Source: UCB3 sp964415605
GTDB taxonomy: Bacteria; Chloroflexota; Anaerolineae; Epilineales; Epilineaceae
DNA: 44,462 nucleotides
Reading direction: 5' to 3'
Assembly: GCA_964415605.1 (NCBI GenBank)
Contig: CAYQBA010000015.1
Span: 1-44,462, forward strand
Part shown: positions 38,161 to 44,462 of the stretch, piece after piece
Numbering within the stretch: the stretch's first letter is position 1
Layout: each line of letters starts with the position of its first letter
Notes under the pieces: generated by a model
Databases searched by the model: none
Seen by the model: only the letters and a program-made list of their open reading frames with translations
What the model was told of the DNA's origin: nothing
Program-made: the position numbers and the translations under genes

Positions 38161-38352
38161 CTACCTCCTGATTGGGTCGGCCGGTCGGCCGCGGGTGCCG
38201 TTCGAGCCGGCGTTCGGTTGCGAATCACAGGCAAGCATCGTCGGAATGATGAAGGAAGATGAGTCCAGGTCACTGGGGGGCTTCACGCCCTCCGCGTCGT
38301 AGAGTTCACGGCGGGTCCGTGGCAGGCGGGACAGGTCAGCGCCGGTCATCAC
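38161..38352 (-). CDS. Possible 63-aa small protein between ftsA and ftsZ
   Basis: GTG 38352 (or ATG 38349, next codon) lies 8 nt after GGAGG (38365-38361). The frame overlaps the ftsA end by 17 bp and stops with a TAG placed inside the ftsZ ribosome-site region, 4 bp before ATG 38156. The peptide begins VMTGADLSRLPRTRRELYDA and continues EGVKPPSDLDSSSFIIPTML. It is hydrophilic, with no membrane segment and no family I recognise. For coding: a strong ribosome site, overlap at both ends, and an otherwise empty 179-bp gap in a packed operon. Against: short length and Gly/Asn/Arg-rich C-terminal half. It could also be only a spacer that couples translation to ftsZ. Confidence 0.45.
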   Translation of the reverse strand: MMTGADLSRLPRTRRELYDAEGVKPPSDLDSSSFIIPTMLACDSQPNAGSNGTRGRPADPIRR

Positions 38353-39610
38353 GGTGCCCCCCTCCACCCGGCAGGAACGCCGTGCGCGCCCAGTCCAGCG
38401 CGCGCGCCATGCCGCCCCTGCCGTCCGGGCCGCGGCGCGCCGCCGGCGCCACGGTCCACGCGGCGGCGTCGACGACCTCGCGCGACTTCCAGAGGAGCAG
38501 GCCGACGGCTCCGGCGTGCGCCGGCCCGCGGGCCGCATCGCCCAGGCCGATGACGTCGCCGGCGCGGCCGATGCGGACCGGCAACCCCCAGTGCTCGTAA
38601 AGGCGCCGCGGGAGCCCGCCGAGCTCGGTGCCGCCGCCCACCAGGACCACCCCGGCGGGGAGCAGGCCGCCGAGCTTCGCGCGCTCGATCTCGGCCATCA
38701 CGAGCCGGGCGATCTCGTCGGCCCGGGCGGCCAGCACCTCGCTCACGTGCCGGCGGGTGGTCGAGCGCCGCTCGGCCTCGCCAAACGGCACGATGTCGAT
38801 GGCCACGTCGTCCTCGTCCAGCTCGGGCAGCACGTGGCCGTGCGCGACCTTGATGCGCTCGGCCTGGTCGAGCGGGCTCTGCAGGATCACGCCCAGGTCG
38901 TTGGTCATGTGCCGCCCGCCGACGGGCACCACGGCGCTGTGGACGAGCGCGCCGTCCTTGTAGGCGGCCAGGCCGGTTAGCGCGGCGCCGAGGTCCACGA
39001 GGAGCACGCCGAGCTCGCGCTCGTCGCGGGTGAGCGCCGCTTCGGCCGCCGCCAGCGGGGTGAACACCAGGCTGTCGGGGGCCACCTCGGCGAGCTGCAG
39101 ACACCGCCGCACGTTGGACAGCGCGGCCGTGGCGCCGGTCACGATGTGGACCTCGGCCTCCAGGCGGTAACCCTCCATCCCCAGCGGCGAGACCACTGGG
39201 CCGCCGCCGTCGAGCTGAAAGTAGCGCGGCAGCACGTGCATGACCTCGCGCCCGTGCTCGAGGGGGATGGCGCCCGCGGTCTCGAGCACCCGCCGGATGT
39301 CGGGGGCCTCGACCTCGCGCGGGCGCCGTCCGATCGGCACGACGGCGTGGTTGTTGCCGCCGGACAGGTGATGCCCCGAGATGCCGACGACCGCGTGGCG
39401 GACGGTGACCCCCGCCACGCGCTCGGCGCGCTCGATGCTCGCCGCGATGGCGCCGGCGGCATCGTCGACGTGGACGATCTCGCCGCGCCGGATGCCGACC
39501 GCCGGGGCATGCCCCATGCCGAGCACCCGCACCCCGCCGGCGGGCAGGGCCTCCCCGATCAGGGTGCAGATCTTGTGCGACCCGATGTCGATGCCGACCA
39601 AGGTGCTCAC
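38336..39610 (-). CDS. ftsA: Cell division protein FtsA
   Basis: 424 aa. GTG 39610 overlaps the ftsQ stop as GTGA and has AAGGAGG at 8 nt. An actin-like ATPase: VGIDIGSHKICTLIGE (phosphate 1), the SHS2/1C insertion (VVGISGHHLSGGNN...), VLLVDLGAALTGLAAYKDGA (phosphate 2), and VVLVGGGTELGGLPRRLYEH (adenosine motif). The C-terminus has an amphipathic helix (GGMARALDWARTAFLPGG) suited to membrane attachment. FtsA tethers FtsZ filaments to the membrane. Length and order are normal for the family. Confidence 0.95.
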   Translation of the reverse strand: MSTLVGIDIGSHKICTLIGEALPAGGVRVLGMGHAPAVGIRRGEIVHVDDAAGAIAASIERAERVAGVTVRHAVVGISGHHLSGGNNHAVVPIGRRPREVEAPDIRRVLETAGAIPLEHGREVMHVLPRYFQLDGGGPVVSPLGMEGYRLEAEVHIVTGATAALSNVRRCLQLAEVAPDSLVFTPLAAAEAALTRDERELGVLLVDLGAALTGLAAYKDGALVHSAVVPVGGRHMTNDLGVILQSPLDQAERIKVAHGHVLPELDEDDVAIDIVPFGEAERRSTTRRHVSEVLAARADEIARLVMAEIERAKLGGLLPAGVVLVGGGTELGGLPRRLYEHWGLPVRIGRAGDVIGLGDAARGPAHAGAVGLLLWKSREVVDAAAWTVAPAARRGPDGRGGMARALDWARTAFLPGGGGHRDDRR

Positions 39611-40461
39611 GGCGTCGCCTCCTTCAGGCGGTAGTAGGGCCCGCGCGGGAACCGCAGGTCCACCACCTCGACGACCTGGCCGCTGCCGGACAGCTTCTGG
39701 CGGAGCGCGTCCAGGGTCGCGGCTTGTTGCTCGATCAGGCCGGCATCGACCCCCAACCACACCGGCCATCCTTCGGCCGTGCGGATCCCGAAGCCGGCGT
39801 CGGATCGGTACGCCAGCGTGCCGAAGCGCGCGCCGAAGGCCCGGCCCGCGGCGACCAGCGGGAGCGGCAGCCGGTCGCCGGCCGCCTGGATGCGTGCCGA
39901 CTCGTCGCGGACCGCCACGAGGCCCTGGCCTTCGCCGGGCAGGGGGATGGCCCGGCCGTTTTCGTCGATGCCCAGGCTCGCGCCGGGGATGTCCCATCGG
40001 AGCACCGCCGCGGTCTCCTCGACCCGGACCCAGGCGCGGTCGGGCAGCGCCACGCCGACCTCGGCCCGGCGCACGTCCTCGAGCGTCTCGATGCGCCGCG
40101 CGGCGGCGGCGAGATCGACGCCGAAGACGCGCCGCGCGTCCAGGCCGCTGACCGCGTAGATCGTGGCGGCCGGCACGCGCTGGTTGCCGTGCACCATGGC
40201 GCCATGGACCACCCAGCGGTCCGACCACGCCAGATGCAGCATCGCCAGCGCGGCGACGCCGGCCAGGCTGGCGCCGGCGATCCGCGACGGGTGGTGCCGC
40301 AGCCGTGCGAGCCCGACGACCGGGCGCCGGGCGGATGCGCGGCGCACCCGCCGCGCGGCGTGCACCGGGTCCACCAGCGCCGCGGACAACGGGGCGACCG
40401 CCTCGCTCTGGCGGGCATGCCGGTCGACCAGGGCCTGCCGCCGCCGCTGCCTAGGCCACAT
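39607..40461 (-). CDS. ftsQ: Cell division protein FtsQ/DivIB
   Basis: 284 aa; ATG 40461 lies 11 bp inside the end of murC/murB. A basic cytoplasmic N-terminus of about 60 residues (MWPRQRRRQALVDRHARQ) precedes one transmembrane helix (ASLAGVAALAMLHLAW). The POTRA domain follows (VHGNQRVPAATIYAVSGLDA, then VFGVDLAAAARRIETLEDVR) and then the FtsQ beta-domain to the C-terminus (VVEVVDLRFPRGPYYRL). It connects FtsA/FtsZ-side proteins to the FtsB-FtsL and septal synthase complex. Identification rests on the fold pattern plus position before ftsA. Confidence 0.9.
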   Translation of the reverse strand: MWPRQRRRQALVDRHARQSEAVAPLSAALVDPVHAARRVRRASARRPVVGLARLRHHPSRIAGASLAGVAALAMLHLAWSDRWVVHGAMVHGNQRVPAATIYAVSGLDARRVFGVDLAAAARRIETLEDVRRAEVGVALPDRAWVRVEETAAVLRWDIPGASLGIDENGRAIPLPGEGQGLVAVRDESARIQAAGDRLPLPLVAAGRAFGARFGTLAYRSDAGFGIRTAEGWPVWLGVDAGLIEQQAATLDALRQKLSGSGQVVEVVDLRFPRGPYYRLKEATP

Positions 40462-42847
40462 CGTCCACCCCCAGCCGTTCGATCTCGGGCTCGAGCGCGA
40501 CGCCGAAGCGGTCGAGCACGCGGTCGTGCGCCAGCCGCATGAGCGCCAGCACGTCCCGCGCCCGCGCGCCCCCGCGGTTGACGAAGAAGTTGGCGTGTAC
40601 CGGCGAGATCTCGGCGCCGCCGACGACGGTGCCCTTCAGGCCGGCGGCGTCGATCAGGCGCCCGGCATGGTCGCCCGCGGGGTTCTTGAACATCGACCCC
40701 ACGCTCGGCGACGTCGGCTGTGTGGCGCGCCGCTGTGCCGTATGGGTGGCGATCCGGGCCAGGATCGCTTCCGGCGCGTCGCGCGACACGCCCAGCGTGA
40801 CGCCCACGACGAGGCGGTCGGGGTCGCCCTTGAGCATGCTGCCGCGATAGCGGAACCCCAGCGCCGACGGCGTGAGCCGGTGGACGGTGCCGTCGCGATC
40901 CATCACCTCGACGTCCACCACGCTGTCGGCCATCTCCCAGCCGTGGGCGCCGGCGTTGGTCACCACCCCGGCGCCCACGCTGCCGGGGATCCCGACGCCG
41001 GCTTCGATCCCGCGCCAGCCGGCGCGCGCCAGGCTCTGTGCCAGCGCCGCCAGGGTCACGCCGCTCTCGCAGCGGACGAGGGCCTCATCCGCCGGGGCGC
41101 CATCCGCCTTCGCGCGCGGCTCGACCGCCCAATGCTCACAGCGATTGACGATCACGAGCCCCTGGCAGCCGCCATCGCCGGCCAGCACGTTCGTGCCGCG
41201 GCCGATCACCCGGACGGGGATGCCCCGCGCGTGCGCCAGGCGCCACCAACCGGCCAGGTCGCCGGCGCGGCGCGCCCGCACCAGCACGTCGGCCGGGCCC
41301 CCGACGCGCAGCGACGTCACGTCCGCCAACGGGGCGCCGAGCTCGGCGTCGCCGCCCAGCCCATCGGCGCTGGCGGCGTCGACCAGCCGCCTGGCATCCG
41401 CGGCCCGCAGGCGCGCGAAGCACGCGCGGCTGGCGCGGGGGATGTCGCCCGCGCCGAGGAATAGCAATACGTCGGCCGGCCCGGCCAGCGCCGCGGCTTG
41501 CGCGGCGGCATCGTCGAGATCGGCGGCGCACGTCGCGCCCGGCACCGTGGCCGCGATGCGGGCCGCGTCCACGCCCGGCAGGGGCGCCTCGCGCGCGGCG
41601 TAAACCGGCGCGACGACGACGCGGTCGGCCGCTCGGAGCGCGGCGCCGAAGGCGTCGGCGAGCAGCGCCACACGGCTGAAGGTGTGGGGCTCGACGATGG
41701 CGATGACCCGCCGGCCGGCGAAGCGCTGGCGCGCGGCGGCCAAGGTCGCGGCGATCTCGGTGGGGTGGTGGGCGTAGTCGTCGACCAGCGTGGCGCCGCC
41801 GGCGCGGCCGAGGATTTGGAACCGCCGGCGCGCGCCGATGTAGCCCGCAAGGGCTCGCCGCGTGATCGACAGGTCGACGTCGAGGGCCGCCGCCACCGCG
41901 ATGGCGGCCAGGGCGTTGGCGACGTTGTGCCGCCCGCTCAACCGAATCGACCACGTGCCGAGGCACGCGCCGCGATGCTCGACGTCGAAGATCTGGCCGT
42001 CGGGAGTGCCGACGACGCCGTGGGCCCGCCAGTCCGGCGCGGGATCGGAGGCTTCGTCTGCGACCGCATACGTCTCGCGCGTGACGGCCGCCGGCGGCAC
42101 AAGCGCCGCGGCCGCGGGCGCGTCGGCGGCGACGATCAGCCGGCCGCCCGCCCGGATGTTGGCGGCGAAGGCCGTGAAGGCCTCGCGCACGGCGTCGAAC
42201 GTGGCGTAGATGTCGGGATGGTCGTGCTCGATGTTCGTGATGACGGCGATGGCCGGGTGGCCGTGCAGGAAGCTGCGGTCGTACTCGTCGGCCTCGACCA
42301 CGACGTGCGGGCCGCCGCCGAGATGGGCGTTGGCGCCGAGGTCGACGATGTCGCCGCCGACGAAGTACGATGGGTCGCGTCCCGCGGCGACCAGGATGTG
42401 GGCGATCAGCCCGCTCGTCGTGGTCTTGCCGTGCGTCCCGGCCACCGCGACGCCGACCCGGCCGTCCATGAGGGCGCCGAGGAGCACGGCGCGCTTGGTG
42501 ACCGGGGTTCCGCGCGCCAGGGCCGCTCGAAGCTCGGGGTTCTCGGCCGGCACCGCCGGTGAGACGACGACCAGCGCGCAGCCATCGGGCAGGTTGGCGG
42601 CGGCATGGCCGATGGCCACGGCGACGCCTCCTGCGGCAAGGTCGTCGGTGGCGGGTGACGCCTGCCGGTCGCTGCCCGACACGCGCAGGCCCAGCTCGGC
42701 CAGCGCGCGCGCCAGGCCGCTCATCCCGGCGCCGCCGATGCCGACGAGGTGCACCCGGTCGCCGGGCGTCAGCGCCGGCAGACCCGGCGCGGCAGGCCAC
42801 GTGGCCGGGCTGGGCGCCGGCGGCGAGGCGAGCACGGGCGCCGTCAT
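40451..42847 (-). CDS. murC/murB: MurC-MurB fusion: UDP-MurNAc-L-alanine ligase and UDP-enolpyruvyl-GlcNAc reductase
   Basis: 798 aa in one frame. ATG 42847 overlaps the upstream stop as TGATG. Residues ~25-475 are MurC: VHLVGIGGAGMSGLARALAE, AGTHGKTTTSG near 136 (ATP), VVVEADEYDRSFL, NIEHDHPDIYATFD, LVDDYAHHPTEIAATLA. Residues ~490-798 are MurB: SLRVGGPADVLVRA and GRGTNVLAGDGG (FAD), GIPGSVGAGVVTNAGAHGWE, the catalytic Ser in FRYRGSML near 668, SMFKNP, and the catalytic Glu near the end (LEPEIERLG). MurB makes UDP-MurNAc from UDP-GlcNAc-enolpyruvate with NADPH, and MurC adds L-Ala to it, so the fusion joins consecutive steps. Both active sites look intact. ftsQ follows with an 11-bp overlap. 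Confidence 0.96.
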   Translation of the reverse strand: MTAPVLASPPAPSPATWPAAPGLPALTPGDRVHLVGIGGAGMSGLARALAELGLRVSGSDRQASPATDDLAAGGVAVAIGHAAANLPDGCALVVVSPAVPAENPELRAALARGTPVTKRAVLLGALMDGRVGVAVAGTHGKTTTSGLIAHILVAAGRDPSYFVGGDIVDLGANAHLGGGPHVVVEADEYDRSFLHGHPAIAVITNIEHDHPDIYATFDAVREAFTAFAANIRAGGRLIVAADAPAAAALVPPAAVTRETYAVADEASDPAPDWRAHGVVGTPDGQIFDVEHRGACLGTWSIRLSGRHNVANALAAIAVAAALDVDLSITRRALAGYIGARRRFQILGRAGGATLVDDYAHHPTEIAATLAAARQRFAGRRVIAIVEPHTFSRVALLADAFGAALRAADRVVVAPVYAAREAPLPGVDAARIAATVPGATCAADLDDAAAQAAALAGPADVLLFLGAGDIPRASRACFARLRAADARRLVDAASADGLGGDAELGAPLADVTSLRVGGPADVLVRARRAGDLAGWWRLAHARGIPVRVIGRGTNVLAGDGGCQGLVIVNRCEHWAVEPRAKADGAPADEALVRCESGVTLAALAQSLARAGWRGIEAGVGIPGSVGAGVVTNAGAHGWEMADSVVDVEVMDRDGTVHRLTPSALGFRYRGSMLKGDPDRLVVGVTLGVSRDAPEAILARIATHTAQRRATQPTSPSVGSMFKNPAGDHAGRLIDAAGLKGTVVGGAEISPVHANFFVNRGGARARDVLALMRLAHDRVLDRFGVALEPEIERLGVDDVA

Positions 42848-43401
42848 CAGCGGGCCACCTTCAGGAACAGGAGGCCCAACAGCGCACCGCCGAGGATCAG
42901 CGTGGCCTGGCCCGTGCTGACGACGATGCCCATCGGCGTCAAGGCCGCCATGACCTGCGCCTGATCCGACAGCGGCGGCTGGTACAGGCCCAGTGCCTGT
43001 TGCGGATAGGCGAGCTTGTTCGTGTAGTACCACCACGTGCCGATGACGAGGTACCCGTTGACGAGCCCCATGGTGGCGTCGATGACGAGGCCCCCGATGC
43101 GGCTTGGCGGCCACTCGCCCCCAAAGGTCAGGGTCTCGCCGGCATACATGATGACGACCGTGGCCAGGATCGCGCCGCTGTAGAAGACCCAGCTGACGAG
43201 ATCCTTGCTCGCGGCGCCGGCGCCCAACGCGCTGGCGGCCTTGAAGAAGATGCCGTCGACCCGCGTGCCCATGAGCTGGAAGAAGAACATCATGCCGACG
43301 AACCCGATGGTCGCGCCGAGCTCGCGCGGAAAGTGCCGCGTGATGCCGACGACCGCGAAGGTCGCCCACAGGATGAGCATGACGTACTCGTAGGGAACCA
43401 T
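42847..43401 (-). CDS. Unknown polytopic membrane protein in the division cluster, CvpA-like
   Basis: 184 aa from ATG 43401, overlapping the upstream stop as TGATG; the gene ends by overlapping murC. The open frame is longer but the extra part is a shadow of the previous gene. Four to five hydrophobic segments: YEYVMLILWATFAVVGI, LGATIGFVGMMFFFQLMG, VFYSGAILATVVIMYAGETL, GLVNGYLVIGTWWYY, and a C-terminal one (TLILGGALLGLLFLKVAR). The pattern RHFPRELGATIGF followed later by RIGGLVIDATMGLVNGYLVI resembles the CvpA family (R-x-RE near the start, later R-x-x-G-x-x-x-G). I could not search it. Its position between murG and murC suggests a role in envelope growth or division. Confidence 0.7.
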   Translation of the reverse strand: MVPYEYVMLILWATFAVVGITRHFPRELGATIGFVGMMFFFQLMGTRVDGIFFKAASALGAGAASKDLVSWVFYSGAILATVVIMYAGETLTFGGEWPPSRIGGLVIDATMGLVNGYLVIGTWWYYTNKLAYPQQALGLYQPPLSDQAQVMAALTPMGIVVSTGQATLILGGALLGLLFLKVAR

Positions 43402-44171
43402 CAGGTGTAGGTCTTCTTGTACTTGCGTGCGCCCAGGCTGCGATAGCCGTACAGGATCAGCGCGATGACGAACGTCCCGAGCAGCCCCGGAAGCGCGAGC
43501 TTGGGCAGCGCGAGCGCCGGGGCGTCGGGCGCGACGACGTCGATGGTGGCGCCCGGCAGCGCCCGCGTGAGCAGGAAAGATGCCACGAGGTAGCCCGTGA
43601 CCGTCGACACCACGGCCGCGATCAGCCGATCGAGGACGGTGGGCGCCTTGAACTTGTACTCGGCGCCGCCCTTCGGCCACAGCACCAGCAGGGTGAGCGT
43701 GTAGGCGGCGATCAGGCAGATCATGAAGGCGGCCATCTGCGCATGGGCGGCGTCGCCGTCGGTGGGCAGCAGGCCGGCCATGTCCTTGACCTCCTTCCAG
43801 GCCGTGGTCGGATCATCGGCCGCGATGCCGCCCTTGATGACCGCGAAGTAGAAGAGCTTGTAGAGCTTGTTGGCCCACTTGACGACCGTGCCCCAGCCCT
43901 GGCTGAGGCCGACGAACGCCGCCGCCACGACCGCCAGGGTGATCGTCTCGCGGCGGACGCCGCGCAAGCTGATGAAGCCGAAGAACGCGAAAGCCGCGCA
44001 GATCAGGAGCACGAACACCGTGATGTCGCCCGCCACCGGCGGCGACGGCGGCACGACCGGGGTCGGCGGGGCCACCGGTGTGCCCGCCGGGATCCCGCCC
44101 CCGAGCGCCGGGCGCAGCCACGCCGCCGTCCCCGCCGCCCAGCCGCTGCCGGCCACGATGGCCGCGTTCAT
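43401..44171 (-). CDS. Unknown polytopic membrane protein in the division cluster, possible paralog of its neighbour
   Basis: 256 aa; ATG 44171 overlaps the murG stop (ATGA) and has GGGAGG upstream. A Pro-rich N-terminal stretch (GTPVAPPTPVVPPSPPVAG) precedes five hydrophobic segments: ITVFVLLICAAFAFFGFISL, TITLAVVAAAFVGLSQGW, MAAFMICLIAAYTLTLLVLW, LIAAVVSTVTGYLVASFLL, LLGTFVIALILYGYRSLG. The loops SLRGVRRETITLAV and VLDRLIAAVVSTVTGYLV give the same CvpA-like arrangement as the next gene, so the two may be ancient paralogs. The C-terminus is basic (GARKYKKTYT). No known division or wall protein is recognised. Confidence 0.7.
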   Translation of the reverse strand: MNAAIVAGSGWAAGTAAWLRPALGGGIPAGTPVAPPTPVVPPSPPVAGDITVFVLLICAAFAFFGFISLRGVRRETITLAVVAAAFVGLSQGWGTVVKWANKLYKLFYFAVIKGGIAADDPTTAWKEVKDMAGLLPTDGDAAHAQMAAFMICLIAAYTLTLLVLWPKGGAEYKFKAPTVLDRLIAAVVSTVTGYLVASFLLTRALPGATIDVVAPDAPALALPKLALPGLLGTFVIALILYGYRSLGARKYKKTYT

Positions 44172-44462
44172 GCGTGCCTCCCGTGCGCCATGGGTGGGGT
44201 GTCACCGCACCCCGAACCGCCCGCGAGCTCGGCCAGGAGGCGCCAGATCGCGCCGGGCGCGTCGGGGCGATCGAGCCGGCGCATCGCCGCGGCCATCGCC
44301 GCGCGCCGGTCGGGGTCGTCGAGAAGGGCGCCGACGACGGCGACGAGGCGCTCGGCGTCGAGCTCCGCGTCGTCGACCCGCACGGCCGCCCCGGCGTCGA
44401 CCAGCACCCGCGCGTTGTCCGCCTGGTGCCCGCCCGCGATCGGCAGCGGCACGAGCACGGCC
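44168..44462 (-). CDS. murG: MurG, UDP-GlcNAc:lipid I glycosyltransferase, C-terminal fragment at the window edge
   Basis: The last ~97 residues are in the window; the 5' part lies beyond base 44462 and the frame is open to the edge. AVLVPLPIAGGHQADNARVL (the donor-site region PLP..A..HQ..NA) and the following GAAVRVDDAELDAERLVAVV are typical of MurG. The tail (LAGGSGCGDTPPMAHGRHA) extends a little beyond the usual end. MurG adds GlcNAc to lipid I to form lipid II at the inner face of the membrane. It is the first visible gene of the cluster, with its stop overlapping the next start. Confidence 0.88.
   Translation of the reverse strand, partial: AVLVPLPIAGGHQADNARVLVDAGAAVRVDDAELDAERLVAVVGALLDDPDRRAAMAAAMRRLDRPDAPGAIWRLLAELAGGSGCGDTPPMAHGRHA

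Overview
The window is a high-GC (roughly 70 percent), gene-dense bacterial chromosome segment with 35 supported protein genes, two of them cut by the window edges. I saw no RNA genes, insertion sequences, phage genes or CRISPR arrays. The best guess for the host is Chloroflexota (Anaerolineae/Ardenticatenia-like). This is an inference from several secreted proteins with Thr/Pro stalks, an LVIVD-repeat protein, a fused E1 alpha-beta dehydrogenase, aerobic heme A genes and a MurC-MurB fusion; no marker gene was searched. FtsZ, FtsA, FtsQ and Mur genes imply an FtsZ-dividing cell with peptidoglycan.

Layout. 2-10504: secreted or surface proteins (truncated beta-helix protein, VOC protein, M23 endopeptidase with golvesin-like tail, HzsA-like c-heme protein on a Thr/Pro stalk with a DNRLRE tail, large glycoside hydrolase). 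10596-14234: a TetR-paaABCD operon for phenylacetyl-CoA epoxidation behind a strong promoter. 14460-17371: beta-propeller lipoprotein and ctaB, separated by a 470-bp regulatory region. 17376-19126: a divergent FHA/winged-helix regulator and Ser/Thr kinase around a perfect 13-bp-arm dyad. 19113-25596: GH3 protein, a TrpF-like protein without its catalytic residues, a secreted protein and a NYN/OST-HTH protein. 25823-27362: two paralogous GNAT acetyltransferases. 27611-33137: an overlapping operon of LVIVD propeller, iron-type binding lipoprotein, two-domain permease and ATPase. 33206-36894: DUF420 protein, fused E1 dehydrogenase, nrdR. 37083-44462 (minus strand): division/wall cluster murG (partial) - two unknown membrane proteins - murC/murB fusion - ftsQ - ftsA - possible 63-aa ORF - ftsZ, closed by a 14-bp hairpin.

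Genes are packed: start/stop overlaps of the ATGA, GTGA and TGATG type are frequent, and three convergent pairs overlap or abut. Many first genes of transcription units carry a recognisable promoter, typically TTGAC-like, 17 nt, TAnnnT. Several of these carry operator-like dyads, so much local regulation can be read directly.

The strongest candidates for something undescribed are the two CvpA-like membrane proteins inside the division cluster, the TrpF-fold protein that has lost both catalytic residues, the kinase/FHA pair with its dyad, and the LVIVD-iron transporter operon.
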